Positions 8,963 through 17,557 of a stretch of DNA of 64,000 nt are shown one piece after another. The translations under genes and the position numbers were made by a program. The notes under the pieces were generated by a model that saw only the letters and a program-made list of their open reading frames with translations, was not told the origin of the DNA and made no database searches. The DNA comes from Streptomyces pilosus. Its GTDB lineage: Bacteria > Actinomycetota > Actinomycetes > Streptomycetales > Streptomycetaceae. The stretch spans positions 1 through 64,000 of the forward strand of contig NZ_BMTU01000005.1 in the NCBI RefSeq assembly GCF_014649835.1, written 5' to 3'. How positions within the stretch are numbered: position 1 is the first letter of the stretch; every line of letters begins with the position of its first letter.

Positions 8963-9095
8963 TGATAACTTCCTCCGATCAACACGACCGAGTGTAGCTA
9001 TTTCACGAATCAATGCAGCCTGTGCCAACATCAACAAGGTCCAACCCATGGGAAATGCCCGCGATCCGGGCGTTTCTTCGCTGCAAGGAGGGCCT
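8963..9095. promoter_or_regulatory. oxyR-ahpC divergent promoter region
   Basis: A 133-base region, unusually AT-rich for this window, holds the ribosome sites of both genes: GGAGG for oxyR at 8972-8976 and AAGGAGGG for ahpC at 9085-9092. OxyR binding is expected here from family knowledge. I could not pick out a clear operator by eye. Confidence 0.5.
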
Positions 9096-9650
9096 GTGCT
9101 CACTGTCGGTGACAAGTTCCCCGAGTTCGAACTGACCGCCTGCGTCTCGCTGGAGAAGGGCAAGGAGTTCGAGACGATCAACCACAAGACCTATGAGGGC
9201 AAGTGGAAGATCGTGTTCGCGTGGCCCAAGGACTTCACCTTCGTGTGCCCGACCGAGATCGCCGCGTTCGGCAAGCTGAACGAGGAGTTCGCCGACCGGG
9301 ACGCCCAGGTCCTCGGCTTCTCCGGTGACTCGGAGTTCGTCCACCACGCCTGGCGCAAGGACCACGACGACCTGCGCGACCTGCCGTTCCCGATGATGGC
9401 GGACTCCAGGCACGAGCTGATGCGCGACCTCGGCATCGAGGGCGAGGACGGCTTCGCCAAGCGCGCGGTGTTCATCGTGGACCAGAACAACGAGATCCAG
9501 TTCTCCATGGTGACCGCCGGCTCCGTCGGCCGGAACCCGAAGGAGGTCCTGCGGGTGCTGGACGCCCTGCAGACCGACGAGCTCTGCCCGTGCAACTGGT
9601 CCAAGGGCGAGGAGACCCTGGACCCGGTCGCGCTGCTGGCCGGGGAGTGA
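9096..9650 (+). CDS. ahpC: Alkyl hydroperoxide reductase AhpC (2-Cys peroxiredoxin)
   Basis: 184 residues from the GTG at 9096 with a strong AAGGAGGG ribosome site. It reduces peroxides through the peroxidatic Cys51 (FTFVCPTE) and a resolving cysteine in the C-terminal CPCNW motif (Cys164/Cys166). The length matches actinobacterial AhpC. Electrons are expected to come from the AhpD encoded 6 bases downstream rather than from AhpF. Confidence 0.96.
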   Translation: MLTVGDKFPEFELTACVSLEKGKEFETINHKTYEGKWKIVFAWPKDFTFVCPTEIAAFGKLNEEFADRDAQVLGFSGDSEFVHHAWRKDHDDLRDLPFPMMADSRHELMRDLGIEGEDGFAKRAVFIVDQNNEIQFSMVTAGSVGRNPKEVLRVLDALQTDELCPCNWSKGEETLDPVALLAGE

Positions 9651-9656
9651 CCTGAC

Positions 9657-10193
9657 ATGTCCCTCGACTCCCTGAAGTCCCGCATACCGGACTACGCCAA
9701 GGACCTGAAGCTCAACCTGGGTTCGGTCATCGGCAACTCGGACCTGCCGGCCCAGCAGCTGTGGGGCACGGTGCTGTCGACGGCGATCGCCTCGCGTTCG
9801 CCGATCGTGCTGCGCGAGCTGGAGCCGGAGGCGAAGGCCAACCTGTCGCCCGAGGCGTACACGGCCGCGAAGGCCGCCGCCGCGGTGATGGCGATGAACA
9901 ACGTCTTCTACCGCACGCGTCATCTGCTGTCGGACCACGAGTACGGCAACCTGCGTGCCGGTCTGCGGATGAACGTCATCGGCAACCCGGGCGTCGACAA
10001 GGTCGACTTCGAGTTCTGGTCCTTCGCGGTGTCCGCGATCAACGGCTGCGGCATGTGCCTCGACTCCCACGAGCAGGTGCTCCGCAAGGCCGGTCTGGAG
10101 CGCGAGGCGGTCCAGGAGGCCTTCAAGATCGCCGCGGTGATCCAGGCGGTGGCCGCGACGCTCGACGCGGAGGCTGCGCTGACCGCGCAGTAG
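9657..10193 (+). CDS. ahpD: Alkyl hydroperoxidase AhpD
   Basis: 178 residues with the AhpD active site [12 protein letters not shown]: Cys131, Cys134 and His138, plus Glu119 upstream. AhpD is a small thiol oxidoreductase that links AhpC to lipoyl/dihydrolipoamide reducing systems in actinobacteria. It starts 6 bases after ahpC ends and is followed by a strong hairpin, so ahpC-ahpD is a closed operon. Confidence 0.95.
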   Translation: MSLDSLKSRIPDYAKDLKLNLGSVIGNSDLPAQQLWGTVLSTAIASRSPIVLRELEPEAKANLSPEAYTAAKAAAAVMAMNNVFYRTRHLLSDHEYGNLRAGLRMNVIGNPGVDKVDFEFWSFAVSAINGCGMCLDSHEQVLRKAGLEREAVQEAFKIAAVIQAVAATLDAEAALTAQ

Positions 10194-10203
10194 CCCCGTT
10201 CAC

Positions 10204-10241
10204 CCGAAGGCCCGTCCACCTCCCGGTGGACGGGCCTTCGG
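10204..10241. terminator. Hairpin terminator after ahpCD
   Basis: A perfect 17-bp stem (10204-10220 with 10225-10241) around a TCCC loop, 10 bases after the ahpD stop. It also lies 44 bases beyond the stop of the convergent exporter gene, so it probably works in both directions. Confidence 0.85.
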
Positions 10242-10285
10242 CATGACCGCCGGGGCCCGGGGGCGGCGGCGGGACGGGCGCGGCG

Positions 10286-11668
10286 TCAGTCCCGGGGCGG
10301 GTCGTCCGGCTCGGGTGCCGGGGGCGGGGCCGGAGGCGGGGTGGGCGCGGCGGGCCGCGGGGCGTCCGGGGCGGACATGGCCGTGGCACCGCGCGGACGC
10401 GGCGAGCGGATCACCGCCGCCTCGTGGGAGAACGCGCGGAGGTAGCCGACCACGGTGTTGGTGACCGCCACCAGCGGTACCGCGACCACCGCGCCCCCGA
10501 TGCCCGCGATCATGCCGCCGGAGGCGACCGCCAGCACCACCGCCAGCGGGTGCACCCGCACCGCGCGGCCCAGGATGAACGGCTGGAGGATGTGCCCCTC
10601 GATCTGCTGCACCGCCAGCACCACCACGAGCACCATGACGCCCGTGAACACGCCCTGTGTGACGAGCCCGACGACCACCGCCAGCGCGCCCGACACCACC
10701 GCGCCCACCAGCGGGATGAACGAGAACAGGAAGATGAAGACGGCGAGCGGCACCGCCATCGGCACGTCGAGGAAGTAGATGCCGAGGCCGATGAAGATCG
10801 CGTCGATCAGAGCCACTATCACCGTGCCGCGCACGTACGCCGTCAGCGTCCGCCAGGCCACCGGGCCGGCACCGGCGACACCCGGACGGGCCGCGGCCGG
10901 AACCAGCTTGAGCGACCACTCCCAGATCCGCTTGCCGTCGTAGAGCAGGAACAGCGTCGAGAAGACGGCCAGCAGTATGCCGGTGAGCGCCTCGACGACG
11001 ACGGTCACGCCCTCCAGGCCCGCCGACGTGATCTGCTCGGTGTTGGCGCCGACCGCCTCCCGCAGGTTCTTGGCGATCTCGTTGATCTGCTTGTCGGTGA
11101 CGTGGAAGGGGCTGTTGAGCAGCCAGTTGCGCAGTTCGTCGATGCCGTCCTGGATCTGGTCGGAGAGGTGGTCGATGTTCTCCATGACCTGCCAGGTCAC
11201 GAACCAGCCGATCAGGCCGATGACGACGAACCCGAACAGCGCGGTCAGCGCGGTGGCCGGGCCCCGCGGCACTCCGATCCGCGTCAGCCGGGCCACGGTG
11301 GGCTGGAGCAGCGCGGTGATCAGCAGCGAGGCCACGAACGCGAGGACGACGAGCTGTACGGCGCTGATCACCCGCATCAGCACCCAGACGGTGCCGGCCA
11401 GCACCAGCAGCCGCCAGCCGGCCTCGGCGGCGACCCGCACTCCCCAGGGCACGGCCTGCGCCGGGTCGGGCCGCACCGGAGCGGCCGCGGGGGCGGCGTA
11501 CTCGACGGGCGCCGGCGACCGGTCGGGGTCCGGGCCGCTGACCGGCGGGGCGGGTTCGTCGTCGGGCCGGAGGTCCCGCGCCACTTCGGCGCGGCGCTGC
11601 TCCAGCCGCTTGCTGACCTCGGTCAGTCCGGCTCCGACCCGGCCGAGCCACCCTGGCACTCGCGACAT
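10286..11668 (-). CDS. AI-2E family (TqsA/PerM-type) membrane transporter
   Basis: 460 residues from the ATG at 11668, preceded by GAGGA with 7-base spacing. An upstream ATG at 11701 is less likely. About eight membrane segments surround a cytoplasmic/periplasmic helical region (DHLSDQIQDGIDELRNWL) and end with the family motif region LPLVGAVVSGALAVVVGL. Both tails are Pro/Ala-rich. The family was named for a proposed autoinducer-2 export role, and other members act as Na+/H+ antiporters, so the substrate is uncertain. Confidence 0.85.
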   Translation of the reverse strand: MSRVPGWLGRVGAGLTEVSKRLEQRRAEVARDLRPDDEPAPPVSGPDPDRSPAPVEYAAPAAAPVRPDPAQAVPWGVRVAAEAGWRLLVLAGTVWVLMRVISAVQLVVLAFVASLLITALLQPTVARLTRIGVPRGPATALTALFGFVVIGLIGWFVTWQVMENIDHLSDQIQDGIDELRNWLLNSPFHVTDKQINEIAKNLREAVGANTEQITSAGLEGVTVVVEALTGILLAVFSTLFLLYDGKRIWEWSLKLVPAAARPGVAGAGPVAWRTLTAYVRGTVIVALIDAIFIGLGIYFLDVPMAVPLAVFIFLFSFIPLVGAVVSGALAVVVGLVTQGVFTGVMVLVVVLAVQQIEGHILQPFILGRAVRVHPLAVVLAVASGGMIAGIGGAVVAVPLVAVTNTVVGYLRAFSHEAAVIRSPRPRGATAMSAPDAPRPAAPTPPPAPPPAPEPDDPPRD

Positions 11669-11736
11669 GATCCGTCCTCTTCCCCCGTTTCCCCCCACCA
11701 CTCCCCCTGGAGTCGTCGGTCAGACCGTACAGGGCG

Positions 11737-11769
11737 ACAGCCCCGCACCGTAGGACGGTGCGGGGCTGT
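11737..11769 (-). terminator. Terminator after the SLT-domain gene
   Basis: A perfect 14-bp stem (11737-11750 with 11756-11769) and TAGGA loop, 43 bases beyond the stop of the minus-strand transglycosylase-like gene and before the start of the AI-2E exporter. Confidence 0.75.
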
Positions 11770-11811
11770 GGCGGGGTTGAGCGAGGCGGGGCGGCGGGCT
11801 CCCCGGTACTC

Positions 11812-12510
11812 CTAGTACCAGTGGTTGGCCTGCCAGAAGTTCCAGGCGCCGCAGGGGCTGCCGTAGCGGTTGTCCATGTAGCCGAGGCCCCACTTGATCT
11901 GGGTGGCGGGGTTGGTGGCCCAGTCGGCTCCGGCGGAGGACATCTTCGAACCCGGGAGCGCCTGCACCAGACCGTAGGCGTCGGACGTGGGGTTGTCGGC
12001 CCGGTAGTTCCAGCTCGACTCGCGCTCCACGATGTTGCTGAAGCACTGGAACTGGTCCGCGGGCACGATCTGCCGGGCCATCGCCTGCACTTCGGCGATC
12101 GTGTACGAGGACTGGACGGCGAAGCTGGACGCGTCGCGGACCGCGGAGCGGCTGGCGGCGGCCTTGGCCTCGGCGCGCTCCTTGGCCTCCTGCTCCGCCT
12201 TCTCCGCCGCTTCCTTCTTCTTCGCGACGGCGGTCTCGGCGGCTGCCTTGCGGGCGGCCTCCTCGGCGTCCTTCTTGGCGCTCGCGTCCGCGGCGATGGC
12301 CATCGTTTCGGCCTGCTGCGTCAGGGACGCGGTCTGCACCTGGGCCTGCTGGCCCGCGGGGATGTCCGCGAGCAGCGTGGTGCCGCTTGCCGTCGCCTCC
12401 GCGTCGTTGTTCTGCGCGGTGCTGCCCGAGGCAACGCCGACGACGCTTCCGACAGCGGTGACCGCCGTGGCCGAGGCCACTGCGAATCCCCGGACCGAGA
12501 TCCGGCTCAC
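11812..12510 (-). CDS. Secreted lytic-transglycosylase-like (SLT-fold) protein
   Basis: 232 residues from a GTG at 12510 with GGAAGG seven bases upstream; an ATG at 12528 is the alternative start. An N-terminal signal peptide (FAVASATAVTAVGSVVGVASG) is followed by an Ala/Lys/Glu-rich region (~65-130), probably a coiled coil. The C-terminal ~90-residue SLT/lysozyme-like domain has a putative catalytic Glu in IVERESSWNYRADNP, then AYGLVQALPG and WGLGYMDNRYGSP. It probably cleaves or remodels peptidoglycan outside the cell. Such proteins in Streptomyces act in growth and spore germination. The gene is monocistronic with a long leader. Confidence 0.85.
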   Translation of the reverse strand: MSRISVRGFAVASATAVTAVGSVVGVASGSTAQNNDAEATASGTTLLADIPAGQQAQVQTASLTQQAETMAIAADASAKKDAEEAARKAAAETAVAKKKEAAEKAEQEAKERAEAKAAASRSAVRDASSFAVQSSYTIAEVQAMARQIVPADQFQCFSNIVERESSWNYRADNPTSDAYGLVQALPGSKMSSAGADWATNPATQIKWGLGYMDNRYGSPCGAWNFWQANHWY

Positions 12511-12919
12511 ACGGTTTCCTTCCAGCATCGACCGCTTCGGTGACCCTCGCGGACGCAATCGTGCCCCTGGCACTGACCTCCCCAACTGCGGGTCACGGGA
12601 GGCACGGGCCCGGTGGGCAACTCCTACGGAAGGAGCGCCGCGTGGTGCGCGGGCGGCATACGACGACGCTATGGAGTTGAAACTGTGGTTCCGCACCGCT
12701 GGGGGTACAGGTGTGTCGTATGCGGGGCCTGACAGGAAGGAGACTCTGCCGTAACCGGACGGCGCGAGGCAATTCTCCGTTGCGTGTGAAAGCTCACATC
12801 CCGTTTGGCCCTGGGGATTGCCGGAAACCCCCACGCACGCCGACGCCGCCCGGCTAGGCTCTTCGCCTTTCCGGACGGCGCCAACTACGGAGCAACCCAC
12901 TCTTGTTGTGACGCGAGGG
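12511..12919. promoter_or_regulatory. 409-base leader/promoter region with a Crp-like dyad
   Basis: No gene is seen here. TGTGA-AAGC-TCACA at 12785-12798 is a perfect inverted repeat. It contains GTG-N6-CAC, the core of the Crp site described for Streptomyces. It lies ~275 bases before the SLT gene start on the minus strand, beyond the 3' end of the PhoH gene. The long leader recalls cell-wall hydrolase genes with c-di-AMP riboswitches, but I could not recognise the riboswitch core. Confidence 0.4.
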
Positions 12920-14245
12920 TCAGTTCGGACCGTCTTCGAGCATTTCGGTCACAAGGGCGGCGATCTGGGACCTCTCGGACCGGGTCAGCGTGACGTGCGC
13001 GAACAGCGGGTGCCCCTTCAGCTTCTCGACGACGGCGACCACACCGTCGTACCGCCCGACGCGCAGGTTGTCCCGCTGGGCGACGTCATGGGTCAGGACG
13101 ACCCGCGAGTTGGCCCCGATCCGGGACAGCACGGTCAGCAGGACGTTCCGTTCCAGTGACTGGGCCTCGTCCACGATGACGAAGGCGTCGTGCAGGGAAC
13201 GGCCCCGGATGTGGGTGAGCGGCAGGACCTCCAGCATGCCGCGCGCGGTGACCTCCTCGATGACCTCGCGGCTGGTGACGGCCGACAGCGTGTCGAAGAC
13301 CGCCTGTGCCCAGGGGCTCATCTTCTCGGCCTCGGTACCGGGCAGGTAGCCGAGTTCCTGGCCGCCCACCGCGTACAGCGGACGGAAGACCATCACCTTC
13401 TGGTGCTGCCGGCGCTCCAGCACCGCCTCGAGGCCCGCGCACAGCGCCAGCGCCGACTTGCCGGTGCCGGCCCGGCCGCCCATGGACACGATGCCCACGT
13501 CCGGGTCGAGGAGCAGGTCGAGCGCGATGCGCTGCTCGGCGCTGCGGCCCTTGATGCCGAACACGTCCCGGTCGCCGCGCACCAGCCGGACGTTGCCGTC
13601 GGCGGTGACGCGTCCCAGCGCCCTGCCGCGCTCGGACTGGATGGTCAGGCCGGTGTGCACGGGAAGGCCGGACGCCTCGGGGACGTACACGTGCCCTTCC
13701 TCGAAGAGGATGTCCACCTGCTCACCGGGCAGGGTCAGTTCGGACATTCCGGTCCAGCCGGAGGAGTCCGTGATGGCGAGCTCCGCGCGGTACTCCTCGG
13801 CGAGGAGCCCGACGGAGGATGCCTTGATCCTGAGCGGGAGGTCCTTCGACACCACGGTGACGTCGAACCCCTCGGCCTGCAGGTTGCGGGCGACCGCGAG
13901 GATGCGGGAGTCGTTGTCCCCCAGGCGGTAGCCGCTGGGCAGCACGCCGGGGTCCGAGTGGTTGAGCTCGACCCGCACGGTCCCGCCGAGGTCCCCGGTC
14001 GGGATGGGGGCGTCGAGACGGCCGTACCGGACCCGGTAGTCGTCCAGCAGGCGGAGTGCCTGGCGGGCGAAGTAGCCGAGTTCGGGATGGTTCCGCTTGG
14101 CCTCCAGTTCCGTCACCACGACGACGGGGAGCACGACCTCGTGCTCGTCGAAGCGGGTCAGGGCATTGGGGTCGGCCAGCAGGACGCTGGTGTCGAGAAC
14201 ATAGGTGCGCCGGTCGGGCTTGTGGCGCTTTGCGCTGGTCACCAC
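12920..14245 (-). CDS. PIN domain-PhoH ATPase fusion protein
   Basis: 441 residues. The N-terminal PIN-like nuclease domain begins [18 protein letters not shown] (Asp18) and keeps further acidic residues ([17 protein letters not shown]). The C-terminal PhoH domain is an SF1-like ATPase with P-loop GRAGTGKS (257-264), [12 protein letters not shown] (Walker B) and [17 protein letters not shown]-PhoH proteins of actinobacteria are reported to act as RNA helicase/ribonuclease. The start is one of two consecutive GTG codons (14245 or 14242), and which is used cannot be settled. It stands alone between two non-coding regions. Confidence 0.9.
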   Translation of the reverse strand: MVTSAKRHKPDRRTYVLDTSVLLADPNALTRFDEHEVVLPVVVVTELEAKRNHPELGYFARQALRLLDDYRVRYGRLDAPIPTGDLGGTVRVELNHSDPGVLPSGYRLGDNDSRILAVARNLQAEGFDVTVVSKDLPLRIKASSVGLLAEEYRAELAITDSSGWTGMSELTLPGEQVDILFEEGHVYVPEASGLPVHTGLTIQSERGRALGRVTADGNVRLVRGDRDVFGIKGRSAEQRIALDLLLDPDVGIVSMGGRAGTGKSALALCAGLEAVLERRQHQKVMVFRPLYAVGGQELGYLPGTEAEKMSPWAQAVFDTLSAVTSREVIEEVTARGMLEVLPLTHIRGRSLHDAFVIVDEAQSLERNVLLTVLSRIGANSRVVLTHDVAQRDNLRVGRYDGVVAVVEKLKGHPLFAHVTLTRSERSQIAALVTEMLEDGPN

Positions 14246-14560
14246 GGAAGGACGTACCCCCTCGGATGAGGTCGGGGAGCGACGGAGCGGGGCTGGACCG
14301 GTCGACGGCCCTCCTGCACGGGGGGCCGGGAACCGGTCCTCCGCTGCTTCGTCCGTGCCGTGACCGCACGGTCGGGCTGCTGCAAAAGGGCCTCCCGGGC
14401 GGACGGCTCCGGTGCCGTCCGCTGAGATCCGACGCCCGTGGTTCGGGCGTCGACCTGCCTGGCTTATTCCCTCTTACGACTCCGGCCATGCCACGGCATA
14501 TGACGGCGCGCCGGTGAACAGTTGTGTGACCAGCGGTGCCGGGGCGGCTCCGGGGACCGC
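14246..14560. other. 315-base intergenic region with two hairpins
   Basis: No gene is seen. A hairpin with perfect 9-bp arms (14430-14438 and 14444-14452, loop TGGTT) and a smaller one (14401-14406 with 14415-14420) lie between the uppS stop and the PIN-PhoH start, both minus strand. They may end uppS transcription or sit in the phoH leader. Confidence 0.5.
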
Positions 14561-15334
14561 TCAGCCGCCGTAGCGCCGGTGGCGGGCGGCGTAGTCGCGC
14601 AGGGCCCGCAGGAAGTCGACCTTCCGGAAGGCCGGCCAGAAGACCTCGCAGAAGTAGTACTCCGAATGCGCGGTCTGCCAGAGCATGAAACCGGACAGCC
14701 GCTGCTCGCCGCTGGTGCGGATGACGAGGTCGGGATCGGGCTGGGCGCGGGTGTAGAGGTGACGCCCGATCATGTCGACGTCGACGGCGTCGGCGAGCTC
14801 CTCCAGGGAGGTGCCCTTCTCGTGGGCGTCGACGAGCATCGACCGCACGGCGTCGGCGATCTCCTGGCGACCGCCGTATCCGATGGCGACGTTGACCACT
14901 ATTCCGCTGACGTGCGCGGTGGCCGCCTCGGCCTCCTTCAGGGTGGTCTGCATCCCGGAGGGCAGCAGATCGGGCGTGCCCACGTGGTGGACGCGCCAGC
15001 GCCCGTCGGCGGCGAGGGTGCGCACCACGTCCTCGATGATGCCGAGCAGCGGGACGAGTTCTTCCTCGGGCCGGTCGAAGTTGTCCGTCGACAGCAGCCA
15101 GAGGGTGACGACCTCGACGTCCGTCTCGCTGCACCAGCCGAGGAACTCCTCGATCTTGTCGGCGCCGGCCCGGTGGCCGTGGACCGTGCTGGACCCCGCG
15201 GCCTTCGCCCACCGGCGGTTGCCGTCCATGATGACGCCGATGTGCTTGGGCACCTGAGCGGTGTCCAGGTGGCCTTCCACCCGGCGTGCGTACAGCCTGA
15301 CCAGCAGGCCGCGCAGCTTGTCGCGCAGGTTCAC
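14561..15334 (-). CDS. uppS: Isoprenyl transferase (undecaprenyl diphosphate synthase)
   Basis: 257 residues from the GTG at 15334, with GGAGGGG about 11 bases upstream. A longer form from the GTG at 15376 lacks a ribosome site. It shows the cis-prenyltransferase signature HIGVIMDGNRRWAK (catalytic Asp37), NVAVGYGGR-type NVAIGYGGRQEIADA, and PDLVIRTSGEQRLSGFMLWQ with the conserved Arg/Ser/Glu/Arg set, then EVFWPAFRKVDFLRAL. It condenses isopentenyl diphosphate into the C55 lipid carrier for peptidoglycan and other wall polymers. Streptomyces usually has two paralogues, so which function this one serves is not certain. Confidence 0.92.
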   Translation of the reverse strand: MNLRDKLRGLLVRLYARRVEGHLDTAQVPKHIGVIMDGNRRWAKAAGSSTVHGHRAGADKIEEFLGWCSETDVEVVTLWLLSTDNFDRPEEELVPLLGIIEDVVRTLAADGRWRVHHVGTPDLLPSGMQTTLKEAEAATAHVSGIVVNVAIGYGGRQEIADAVRSMLVDAHEKGTSLEELADAVDVDMIGRHLYTRAQPDPDLVIRTSGEQRLSGFMLWQTAHSEYYFCEVFWPAFRKVDFLRALRDYAARHRRYGG

Positions 15335-15457
15335 GTGATCGTCAGCCCCTCCGTACGGATCGGACAGGCGCGGCACCCCGCCGCGTCGCGCGGCAAGCGG
15401 CCCGGTCTCGGCCGCGGGCGGTCCCTGCCCGTATGGCGGTCCCCGAAGGCGAAGCGT

Positions 15458-15477
15458 ACCCCCGCCGGGGCGGGGGT
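15458..15477 (-). terminator. Hairpin terminator after the Pro-rich membrane protein gene
   Basis: An 8-bp stem, ACCCCCGC with GCGGGGGT (15458-15465 and 15470-15477), 32 bases beyond the stop of the minus-strand gene and before uppS. Confidence 0.5.
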
Positions 15478-15509
15478 CCCCAAAGTCCGGGGTGGTGCGT
15501 TTGTCGGCT

Positions 15510-16151
15510 CTACGGCCCGTACGGGGGCGGTGTGCCGGTCGTGTGCCGGCGCCGGAACCACTGCCCGGCGGAGCCCTGGCTGAGCAGCACGATGATCGCG
15601 ACGGCGGCGCCGAGCGGGAGGATCCCCAGCGGGACGCCCTGGGCGGCCGCGCTGAGCGCGAACAGGATCTGCACCGAGGCCAGCACGAGGGAGGCGACGC
15701 GCACGCCGTTGCCCGCCTTGCGGTACTGGAACGCCAGGACGAACAGCACCAGCGACATCAGGTACGTGCTGAAGAACCGCCCCGCCTCCTCGGGCCCCGC
15801 GGTGGCGGCGGCCACGACGGTGAGCAGCACCCCGAGGCCGAACGTCGCGAAGATCACGATCTGCGCGGCGCGCACGGAGCCGGGCATGCCCACGGGCCCG
15901 GACGGGCCGTAGGGGTACGGCGGAGGTCCACCCGCCCAGCCCTGCGGCTGCGCACCGGGGTGCGGGTGCGCACCGGGCTGCGGGTAGGGACCCGGCTGGG
16001 GATACGGACCCGGCTGGGGCTGGGCGCCGGGCTGCCCGTAGGGCGGGGGCTGCTGCCCGTACGGTCCGTACGCGGCGGGGGGACCGTACGCACCGGGCTG
16101 CCCGGGCTGCCCAGGGGGCTGGTGCTGCGGTGTCGGCTGCTCGTTCGACAT
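15510..16151 (-). CDS. Pro/Gly/Tyr-rich N-tail integral membrane protein
   Basis: 213 residues. The first ~90 are a low-complexity Gln/Pro/Gly/Tyr tail with PGPYPQPGPYPQPG-type repeats, likely cytoplasmic and disordered. Four hydrophobic helices follow (for example AAQIVIFATFGLGVLLTVVA, FFSTYLMSLVLFVLAF, VASLVLASVQILFAL and LPLGAAVAIIVLL), and the protein ends with a short tail. I do not recognise a catalytic domain. Such tails are common in actinobacterial membrane proteins. An intrinsic terminator sits 50 bases upstream of its ATG, so it needs either an internal promoter or read-through. Confidence 0.75.
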   Translation of the reverse strand: MSNEQPTPQHQPPGQPGQPGAYGPPAAYGPYGQQPPPYGQPGAQPQPGPYPQPGPYPQPGAHPHPGAQPQGWAGGPPPYPYGPSGPVGMPGSVRAAQIVIFATFGLGVLLTVVAAATAGPEEAGRFFSTYLMSLVLFVLAFQYRKAGNGVRVASLVLASVQILFALSAAAQGVPLGILPLGAAVAIIVLLSQGSAGQWFRRRHTTGTPPPYGP

Positions 16152-16200
16152 GCCTGGACTCTAGCCAGAGCCCCCGCGGGGAGGTCACGTCCGGGGCGGC

Positions 16201-16244
16201 AAGAAAAAACGGGCCGGTCCGTGGGGGGGAGACGGACCGGCCCG
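16201..16244 (-). terminator. Intrinsic terminator with T-run on the minus strand
   Basis: Perfect 13-bp arms (16210-16222 and 16232-16244) with a 9-base loop. On the minus strand the hairpin is followed by TTTTTTCTT. It is the only hairpin I examined in the window with a classical U-tract. No open gene ends just upstream, since the nearest minus-strand stop is at 16689, 445 bases away. Confidence 0.8.
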
Positions 16245-16601
16245 AGGGGGGGTTTCCACCATAACCCTTCGTGAGTGATGTCGCGCGCATTGGCGGCACA
16301 CAACTACTCTCCGGAATCGCCCGGCGACGCCCCGAGGGCCGGAAAGGGGGCCGTTCACCGGTCCCGGGTGGCCGAAAGGAGGCCGAATCCTGGGGAAATC
16401 CGGAAGTTGAGGGGACTGTGTGGAGGTTGCGGCACCGGCGCGCCGCTCCGCGCCACTCTTCCGGTCATCCCCCTGACGGGTGACCCCGGCGGCAGCGTCC
16501 GCTTGACCCCGGCGACGGCGATCGGGCCCTCCGGGCGGGGCGCGGCGGCCCGGGCACCGCGCAGCCCCCTCCACTGCGCGGTACCGCACCGCGCAGCTTT
16601 G

Positions 16602-16636
16602 CTTACGCGAATTACCTTGGTACGAACTTACGCGAA
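16602..16636. repeat. Direct repeat pair CTTACGCGAA
   Basis: Two identical 10-base copies at 16602-16611 and 16627-16636 are separated by an AT-rich 15-base spacer. They may be a tandem activator site for a minus-strand promoter. Confidence 0.5.
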
Positions 16637-16688
16637 GGGGTGGCCCGAAGGCCAGCCGGGGTCGATAACGATGCGGAAACCCGCCCGC

Positions 16689-17477
16689 TCACCCGTGGGG
16701 CTTGCGCAGCTCGAAGAGGTGACGGCTGCTGTGGGCGACGAACGGTCCCTCGGCCACGATGCGTTCGTGCAGGGCGCGCAGCTCGGGCAGATACGCCTCG
16801 ACGGTGAAGCCGGGCACCATCCAGATCACCTTGCGCAGGAAGTGCACGACGGCGGCGATGTCGTGGAACTCCATGCGCAGCCGCTCGGCCCGCACGTCGA
16901 CGGTCTCCAGGCCGGCGGCCCCGGCCGCGTGCCGCTCGCGGTCCGGGTGCCGGGCCTCCCACTGCTCCCGGGGCTGCGGGCCGAGGAAGAACTCGACCAG
17001 CTCGTAGCCGCTGCCGGGCCCGACGTGCTGGGCGAAGTAGGTGCCGCCGGGGCGCAGTACCCGCGCGATCTCGCTCCAGTGGGCGGTGACGGGGTGCCTG
17101 CTGACGACCAGGTCGAAGGCCTCGTCGGCGAAGGGCAGCGGCGCGTCCTCCGGGGAGGTGACGACGGCGACACCCCGGGGCCGGAGCAGCGCCGTGGCCT
17201 TGGCGGCGTTGGGCGGCCAGCCCTCGGTGGCGACGGTGGGCGCGGGACGCCGGACGGCACGGGCGAGGGCGAAGTCCAGGACCTCGCCCCCGCCGGTCTG
17301 GAGGTCGAGCGCGGAAGCGGCCCGGTCCAGCCGTCCCGCCAGGGCCGTGGCGTACCCCCAGGAGGGCCGGGCCTCGGTGGCCCGGCCCTCGAACCAGGAG
17401 AAGTCCCATCCCTCGGTGGGGACGGCGGCGCCCTCGGCGAGGAGTTCTTCGAACGTGCGCATCTGCTGGTCGGACAT
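16689..17477 (-). CDS. SAM-dependent class I methyltransferase
   Basis: 262 residues. The SAM-binding motif I is a variant (ALDLQTGGGEVLDFAL, residues ~56-71). Motif II/III features follow (VAVVTSPEDAPLPFADEAFDLVVSRHPV), then the motif WSEIARVLRPGGTYFAQHVGPGS. The substrate is unknown. It is the last minus-strand gene before the long non-coding region. Confidence 0.85.
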   Translation of the reverse strand: MSDQQMRTFEELLAEGAAVPTEGWDFSWFEGRATEARPSWGYATALAGRLDRAASALDLQTGGGEVLDFALARAVRRPAPTVATEGWPPNAAKATALLRPRGVAVVTSPEDAPLPFADEAFDLVVSRHPVTAHWSEIARVLRPGGTYFAQHVGPGSGYELVEFFLGPQPREQWEARHPDRERHAAGAAGLETVDVRAERLRMEFHDIAAVVHFLRKVIWMVPGFTVEAYLPELRALHERIVAEGPFVAHSSRHLFELRKPHG

Positions 17478-17557
17478 GAGCCGACGATGCCCGAGCGCTC
17501 CCCGTCCTGTCGCCCGGATATCCGTGCGCGCCTCGTGACCGGGGGCTTCGGGCGCCC

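Larger units (their letters stand above)
16152..16688. other. 537-base non-coding region with an orphan terminator and repeats
   Basis: No convincing gene. It contains a minus-strand intrinsic terminator (16201-16244) and a 9-bp hairpin (16574-16582 with 16588-16596). Two exact copies of CTTACGCGAA lie 25 bases apart (16602-16611 and 16627-16636). These features suggest a small minus-strand RNA or a long regulated leader for the gene at 16151. Confidence 0.5.

Noticed and set aside
12511..12919. c-di-AMP (ydaO) riboswitch upstream of the SLT gene
   Set aside because: The gene type and long leader fit, but I could not recognise the conserved core sequence or pairing on the minus strand.
16185..16589. 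Short minus-strand frames in the non-coding region as a leader peptide (Trp-Trp pair)
   Set aside because: The stretch has two Trp codons before the terminator, but no ribosome site or tryptophan gene is nearby. It could not be supported as a trp-type attenuator.
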